From Nocardioides marmoriginsengisoli (lineage in GTDB: Bacteria; Actinomycetota; Actinomycetes; Propionibacteriales; Nocardioidaceae): a stretch of 64,000 nt of DNA. Under the pieces are notes generated by a model, which was not told where the DNA came from, ran no database searches, and saw only the letters and a list, made by a program, of their open reading frames with translations. This document shows positions 60,288 to 64,000 of the stretch, in pieces. The position numbers were made by a program, and so were the translations under genes. The stretch lies in assembly GCF_003725695.1 (NCBI RefSeq), contig NZ_RJSE01000003.1:219127-283126 (forward strand), in the 5' to 3' direction. Position 1 is the first letter of the stretch; the number at the start of each line of letters is the position of its first letter.

Positions 60288-60420
60288 GACATCCTCCAGA
60301 CGATTCCCGGACGACGTACGCCGTCCGCTGTCCCAAGTCTAGGCAGGCTGGCCCGAACTCGGTACCCGAGATCTAGAATTACCCGTGTTCCGACCCGTCG
60401 TACCTCCGGATCAGCCCGGA

Positions 60421-61617
60421 TCACGGCCGGTCGGACCGGATCAGGGTCGCCGGGCGCACGGTGCCGCGGCCGAACCTGCGACCGGCCTGGTCGACGGCCC
60501 GGTCCGCCTCGCGCCAACCGCGGTCGCGCTCGCCGAGGGCCAGCTGCCGGTCGACGCCGACCCGGCTGCGCAGGCCCTCCACCCGAACCCCGACCAGCCG
60601 GATCCGGCGCTGGGTGCCCAGAGCTGTGAAGAGCCGGACCGCCTCGGTGTGCACCACGGTGCTGACGTCGGTCGGGTCCGGCAGCGAGCGGGACCGGGTG
60701 ATGGTCTCGAAGTTCGAGTACCGGATCCGGATCGCGACCGTCCGGCCGGCCAGACCTGCGGCACGCATCCGCGCGGTGACCTTGCCGGACAGCCGGAGCA
60801 GCTCCCGGCTGATCACGGCCGGATCGGCGGTGTCGCGGGAGAACGTCTCCTCGGCACCCATGCTGCGCTCCGGGTCGTCGTCGGACCGCCGGGGCGTGAG
60901 CGTGCTCCGGTCGGTCCCCCAGGCGAGCTCGTGCAGGTGGCGGCCGGTCGCCGACCCGAGCATCTGCTGCAGGGTCGGCAGCGGGATCCGGGCGACGTCG
61001 CCCACGGTGACCAGGCCGATGCGCAGCAGCTTGGCCCGGGTCTTCGGCCCGACGCCGAAGAGCTCGCCGACGTCCAGTGGGTGCAGGTAGTCGACCACCC
61101 GGTCCGGCGGCACCATCAGCACGCCGTCGGGCTTGGCCCGCCTGCTGGCGAGCTTGGCGACCGAGACGGTGCCGGCGAGACCCACCGAGCAGGTGATCCG
61201 CTGCTCGTCGAAGATCGTCGCGCGGAGCCACTCGGCCACCTGCAGCGGCGTGCCTTGGGACCGGCGGACCGCGCGGACGTCGAGGAAGGCCTCGTCGAGC
61301 GAGTACGCCTCGACCAGCGGCGTCACCTGCCGGAAGGTCTCCATCACCGACCGCGAGACCGCCTCGAAGTCGACGTAGTCCGGGGCCAGGCGCACCGCCT
61401 GCGGACAGAGCCGCCGGGCGTCGGTGCCGGACATCCCCGATCGGACGCCGAAGGCGCGAGCCGGGTAGTTCGCCGCCAGGACCACGCCGCGGTGACCGCC
61501 GCCGATCACCACCGGGACATCCCGCAGCTCGGGCCGGTCGCGCAGCATCACCGACGCGTAGAAGGCGTCCATGTCGACGTGGAGGATCGGACAGACGGAG
61601 GAACCATCGTCGGTCAC
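60421..61617 (-). CDS. dinB: DNA polymerase IV (Y family)
   Basis: A 398-residue translesion polymerase. Catalytic acids are in LHVDMDAFYASV and YSLDEAFLDV; VVLAANYPARAFGVRSGM and the HhH segment FGVGPKTRAKLLRIGLVTVGDVA are typical. The little-finger domain follows. A possible clamp contact is VDRQLALGE near 355, though no strong QxxLF end is visible. GTG start at 61617, 18 bases after the methyltransferase stop, so co-transcribed. Confidence 0.94.
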   Translation of the reverse strand: MTDDGSSVCPILHVDMDAFYASVMLRDRPELRDVPVVIGGGHRGVVLAANYPARAFGVRSGMSGTDARRLCPQAVRLAPDYVDFEAVSRSVMETFRQVTPLVEAYSLDEAFLDVRAVRRSQGTPLQVAEWLRATIFDEQRITCSVGLAGTVSVAKLASRRAKPDGVLMVPPDRVVDYLHPLDVGELFGVGPKTRAKLLRIGLVTVGDVARIPLPTLQQMLGSATGRHLHELAWGTDRSTLTPRRSDDDPERSMGAEETFSRDTADPAVISRELLRLSGKVTARMRAAGLAGRTVAIRIRYSNFETITRSRSLPDPTDVSTVVHTEAVRLFTALGTQRRIRLVGVRVEGLRSRVGVDRQLALGERDRGWREADRAVDQAGRRFGRGTVRPATLIRSDRP

Positions 61618-61635
61618 CCGGGACTCCCGGGGTTG

Positions 61636-62349
61636 CTAGGTCGTGGCGAGCAGGTGCAGCTGCGCAGCGATGGTGCGGTACTCCGGCCGGGACGCCACCG
61701 CGCGCTCGAGGTCGAGCAGACCGGCGACCGCTCCGGGCTCGAGGTCCAACAAGGTGGACGGCACCAGGTCGGCGAAGACGCGCACCCCCTGGGTCTCGGC
61801 GACGGTGAACCCGCTGGCGTCGAGCAGTGCGACGGCCTCGTCCGCGGTGAACCGGCGCTCCCCGGGGAGGTCCCCGTCGAGGACCTCGCGGGCCTGCACG
61901 AAGTGGCCGGCCATCGCCCGCGCGACCACCGCGGCGTGCCGCTGGTTGACGACCAGGCTGAGCACTCCCCCGGGACGCAGGACTCCGGAGATGGCGCCGA
62001 GGGCGGCCGCCGGGTCGTCCACGAGTCCGAGGACGTCGTGGCAGAGGACGAAGTCGACACTGCCCGCCGGGACCAGCTCGGCCAGACCGGCCAGATCGCC
62101 CTGCTGCGCCACCACGCGATCGGCGACCCCGCGCTCGGCGGCGCGCCGCCCGAGGGCGGCCAAGGCGTCCGGGCTCGGATCGACCACGGTGACCTGGTGC
62201 CCGGACTCGGCGACCCGGACTGCGAAGCCTCCCGTGCCACCCCCGACGTCGAGGACGTTCTGCGGGCCGGTTGCGGCCAACCGCGCGGCACACGCCTCCC
62301 AGACGACGGCAGTGCGAACCGAGGCCCGGCGCTCGAGAGGTCGCTCCAT
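61636..62349 (-). CDS. SAM-dependent methyltransferase (class I)
   Basis: A 237-residue Rossmann-fold methyltransferase: SAM loop VLDVGGGTGGFAVRVAESG, VVDPSPDAL, QQGDLAGL and the post-motif VLRPGGVLSLVV. Substrate not known. Conserved next to dinB in actinobacteria, perhaps SmtA/CmoA-like. It is preceded 7 bases upstream by a TAGGGT element, so may have its own leaderless promoter as well as read-through from the SOS box. Confidence 0.87.
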   Translation of the reverse strand: MERPLERRASVRTAVVWEACAARLAATGPQNVLDVGGGTGGFAVRVAESGHQVTVVDPSPDALAALGRRAAERGVADRVVAQQGDLAGLAELVPAGSVDFVLCHDVLGLVDDPAAALGAISGVLRPGGVLSLVVNQRHAAVVARAMAGHFVQAREVLDGDLPGERRFTADEAVALLDASGFTVAETQGVRVFADLVPSTLLDLEPGAVAGLLDLERAVASRPEYRTIAAQLHLLATT

Positions 62350-62356
62350 GGGACTA

Positions 62357-62362
62357 ACCCTA
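62357..62362 (-). promoter_or_regulatory. -10 element before methyltransferase-dinB
   Basis: TAGGGT on the minus strand with a seven-base gap to the ATG at 62349. It would make a second, SOS-independent entry for the methyltransferase and dinB. Confidence 0.45.
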
Positions 62363-62379
62363 GTGCTGCGCCCACGGCT

Positions 62380-62793
62380 CTACGCCACTCGAATCGCCTG
62401 GTGCTCCACCAACCCCAGCGAGGTCTCGACCAGGGCGAGGAAGCGGTCGGCGTCGCGGACCAGGTCGTCCGCCTCGCGCTCGGTCACCGCGCGACGCGAG
62501 CCGGCCTCCGCTGCCGAGCGCTTCTGGGCCCCGGCCGAGAAGAAGGCGGCCCACTCGGTGAACTCCGGCGCCACCTCGGTCAGCAGCACCCAGGCGTTCT
62601 TCTGCCGCCGTCGCGCCACCGGCATCGGCTGCGCCCGGGCGGCGAGGAGCGCTGCCGTCGCCCGGAGCGCGGAGACGTGCGCGAACGCGTAACGCTGCGG
62701 CACGTCCGTGCTCATGATCGCCTCGCGCAGCGACGCGGCCGCCCGCTCGAGGTAGGAGTGGGTCGCTGCCGGGAGGTGGATGTTGTCGACCAT
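62380..62793 (-). CDS. SAV_6107-type HEPN domain protein
   Basis: A 137-residue all-helical protein. It begins MVDNIHLPAATHSYLERAAASL and contains RYAFAHVSALRATAALLAARA and a WVLLTEVAPEFTEWAAFF segment, the pattern of the SAV_6107 HEPN-like family. The classic Rx4-6H ribonuclease motif is not evident. Starts four bases after the DUF6504-like stop; 30 bases before the methyltransferase. Role unknown, possibly DNA-damage related by context. Confidence 0.8.
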   Translation of the reverse strand: MVDNIHLPAATHSYLERAAASLREAIMSTDVPQRYAFAHVSALRATAALLAARAQPMPVARRRQKNAWVLLTEVAPEFTEWAAFFSAGAQKRSAAEAGSRRAVTEREADDLVRDADRFLALVETSLGLVEHQAIRVA

Positions 62794-62797
62794 CGCG

Positions 62798-63184
62798 TCA
62801 GTCCAGCGATCCGGCCAGGCGCCAGACGCCCTCGGCCCCGTCGAAGGCCAGGTCGAAGACGCCGAAACCGGGATCCCCGGCCGTCGAGACCGCGCGCCCG
62901 CGGGCGGCGGTGACCCGCCAGACCTCGCGCTCCCGGATGAGCTCGGAGCGACCGGGCCGCTCCTCCGGGCGCCGGAGCCACCAGGCGCCGACCTCCACCC
63001 AGTGGGCCACGATCTCGCGGACCTGCCAGAGCCGCCCGCGCCACAGGAATTGCTGAGGTCCGTCCTCCGGGAGGACATCGAGGCGCAGCTCCGGGCCCTC
63101 GCCCGCGCGCGACTCGGGGCCGTCGGCACCGAAGCCGGCCACCGGGCCCTTCCGCACCTCCACCAGGTCGTCGTAAGTCCGCAC
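62798..63184 (-). CDS. DUF6504-like protein
   Basis: A 128-residue protein with FLWRGRLWQVREIVAHWVEVGAWW and a C-terminal EVWRVTAA...FGVFDLAFDGAEGVWRLAG, matching the DUF6504 pattern found next to translesion-polymerase genes in actinobacteria. GTG at 63184 has AGGAG seven bases upstream. An in-frame ATG at 63322 is rejected because it lies upstream of the SOS box. First gene after the SOS box. Confidence 0.78.
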   Translation of the reverse strand: MRTYDDLVEVRKGPVAGFGADGPESRAGEGPELRLDVLPEDGPQQFLWRGRLWQVREIVAHWVEVGAWWLRRPEERPGRSELIREREVWRVTAARGRAVSTAGDPGFGVFDLAFDGAEGVWRLAGSLD

Positions 63185-63241
63185 TCCTCCACTCCTCCCA
63201 CGCTCGTCGTCCGGGTCCGACCGCCGTCGCCGACTGTCGGT

Positions 63242-63284
63242 GCCCTGGTGGAGGATCGGGGTCGAAGCCATCCCCCACCAGGGC
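63242..63284. repeat. Hairpin next to the SOS box
   Basis: GCCCTGGTGGAGGAT (63242-63256) pairs with 63270-63284, 14 of 15 positions, with a 13-base loop. It starts two bases from the SOS palindrome and lies in the leader (or start region) of the DUF6504-like gene. Confidence 0.75.
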
Positions 63285-63286
63285 GG

Positions 63287-63308
63287 TATTCGAACAGGTG
63301 TTCGAATA
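63287..63308. promoter_or_regulatory. SOS box (LexA operator)
   Basis: TATTCGAAC-AGGT-GTTCGAATA, perfect 9-base arms, containing the actinobacterial LexA consensus TCGAAC-N4-GTTCGA. On the minus strand a TTGGAC -35-like element (63310-63315) and GAATAC -10-like element (63286-63291) flank it, so LexA would block transcription of the DUF6504-HEPN-methyltransferase-dinB series. It is also 63 bases before the divergent gene at 63371. Confidence 0.92.
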
Positions 63309-63357
63309 AGTCCAAGGTACACCGCTCCCCCGACACGACGTCAAGAGGGAGACCCGA

Positions 63358-63363
63358 TACGTT
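63358..63363 (+). promoter_or_regulatory. -10 element for a leaderless transcript
   Basis: TACGTT, seven bases before the ATG at 63371; same hexamer as before the Lon-domain gene. Confidence 0.5.
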
Positions 63364-63370
63364 CGGCGTC

Positions 63371-63862
63371 ATGGACAGCGAGCATCCGTCGATCGCCCAC
63401 TTCCGGACCACCTTGACCGCCCTGGGCGGGGCCGGGCGGATCGTCGTACTCCCGGATTCGGTGCACACCGCCGCGCTGGCGGCCGAGGCGCTGGGCTGCG
63501 AGGTCGGCGCGATCGCGAACAGCCTGCTGTTCGCCGCCCGCCAGGACGACGGCGGTACCGACGAGCCGATCCTGATCCTCACCTCGGGCGCGCATCGCGT
63601 CGACCTCGAGAAGGTCGCGGCCACGATCGGGGTCGGCCAGCTGCGCCGCGCCAAGCCGGAGTTCGTCAAGGAGAAGACCGGCCAGGTCATCGGCGGCGTC
63701 TCGCCGTTCGCGCACCCGGCTCCGATCCGCACCTACCTGGACCCGACGCTGCGCCAGTACGACGTGATCTGGGCGGCAGCCGGCCACCCCGCCGCGGTCT
63801 TCTCCGCGACCTACGCCGAGCTGCTGGCGATGACCGACGCCACCGAGATCGAGGTCAACTGA
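63371..63862 (+). CDS. YbaK/EbsC family protein (second copy, no catalytic Lys)
   Basis: A 163-residue YbaK-fold protein. Relative to the copy at 21689, the catalytic position of VFKTLV reads IANSLLF, so the Lys is replaced by Asn. GGVSPFAHPAPIRTYLD and LTSGAHRVDLEKVA are conserved in the actinobacterial subgroup with GAIANSL, which probably has a different specificity or binding role. Leaderless start at 63371; TGATG overlap with the next gene. Confidence 0.87.
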   Translation: MDSEHPSIAHFRTTLTALGGAGRIVVLPDSVHTAALAAEALGCEVGAIANSLLFAARQDDGGTDEPILILTSGAHRVDLEKVAATIGVGQLRRAKPEFVKEKTGQVIGGVSPFAHPAPIRTYLDPTLRQYDVIWAAAGHPAAVFSATYAELLAMTDATEIEVN

Positions 63863-64000
63863 TGAGCTCGGCGTCCGCACCCCGCGACCTGGAGATCTGG
63901 GTCAATCCGGCGTGCAGCAAGTGCCGGACCGCGACCGCCGAACTCGACGCGGCCGGGATCGCCTACACCGTCCGCCGCTACCTCGACGACCCGCCGACCG
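63862..64000 (+). CDS. ArsC/Spx-type thioredoxin-fold protein (partial)
   Basis: The first 46 codons of an ArsC-family protein, cut by the window end. LEIWVNPACSKCRTATAELDAAGIAYTVRRYLDDPPT shows the ArsC-like CxxC (CSKC) and NPxCSKC pattern, so it may be a glutaredoxin-linked arsenate reductase or a YffB-like protein. It overlaps the YbaK stop by one base (TGATG). Confidence 0.85.
   Translation, partial: MSSASAPRDLEIWVNPACSKCRTATAELDAAGIAYTVRRYLDDPPT

Noticed and set aside
60406-60443. Three CCGGATCA repeats around the dinB stop
   Set aside because: Short, unevenly spaced and partly coding; no function can be argued.
63185-63322. N-terminal extension of the DUF6504-like protein from ATG at 63322
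   Set aside because: It would run through the hairpin and SOS box; GTG at 63184 has a good ribosome site.

Overview
High-GC (about 70%), tightly packed actinobacterial chromosome segment. The gene families and order (a long mraZ-to-wag31 dcw cluster without ftsA, tandem septum-formation lipoproteins, a translational ileS T-box, a lysine/alanine-rich TraR/DksA protein, DUF3352 and DUF3040 proteins, many leaderless starts) best fit Nocardioidaceae, probably Nocardioides or a close relative. This is inferred from family content and context, not from a search. I see no insertion sequences, prophage, CRISPR array, tRNA or rRNA; nearly everything is core chromosome.

Layout. 1-4276: glyS (partial), a small monooxygenase-fold protein, and a sulfotransferase divergent from a tetR-DUF1214 pair across a TetR-type operator. 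4278-7361: a zinc-uptake operon (znuA-znuC-znuB-zur) whose promoter lies inside a near-perfect Zur palindrome. 7388-11543: uppS, recO, an orphan PAS histidine kinase and an alpha/beta hydrolase. 11599-13506: a very long palindrome, leuA and its leucine leader peptide. 13568-15666: a flavodoxin-like reductase and two septum-formation lipoproteins. 15683-20916: the his operon hisD-C-B-H-A-F. 21009-24618: Lon-domain protein, a YbaK deacylase, a DUF3352 protein and a membrane protein. 24641-32622: dnaE, htpX, a GNAT-chorismate mutase fusion, rluD, lspA and the dksA-like gene. 32790-36151: T-box and ileS.

36206-55030 is one long minus-strand division and cell-wall cluster, read from mraZ to wag31: mraZ, a structured RNA region, a 47-residue membrane protein, rsmH, ftsL-like, ftsI, murE, murF, mraY, murD, ftsW, murG, murC, ftsQ, ftsZ, pgeF, yggS, sepF, yggT, wag31. 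It is separated from convergent ileS by a perfect 36-base palindrome. Divergent from mraZ is a moxR-DUF58-transglutaminase operon. 59811-63184 (minus) carries DUF3040, dinB, a methyltransferase, a HEPN-type protein and a DUF6504-like protein; the last four lie downstream of a perfect SOS box. The window ends with a second YbaK gene and the start of an ArsC-like gene.

Themes: peptidoglycan precursor synthesis and septation (dcw genes, uppS); translation quality and supply (glyS, ileS, two YbaK proteins, rluD); histidine and leucine synthesis; zinc homeostasis; DNA replication and damage tolerance (dnaE, recO, dinB). The most noteworthy non-coding signals are the structured RNA between mraZ and rsmH, the leuA leader, the ileS T-box, four MraZ boxes at exact 10-base spacing, the Zur-box promoter, the SOS box with its adjoining hairpin, and the 59-base palindrome after leuA.
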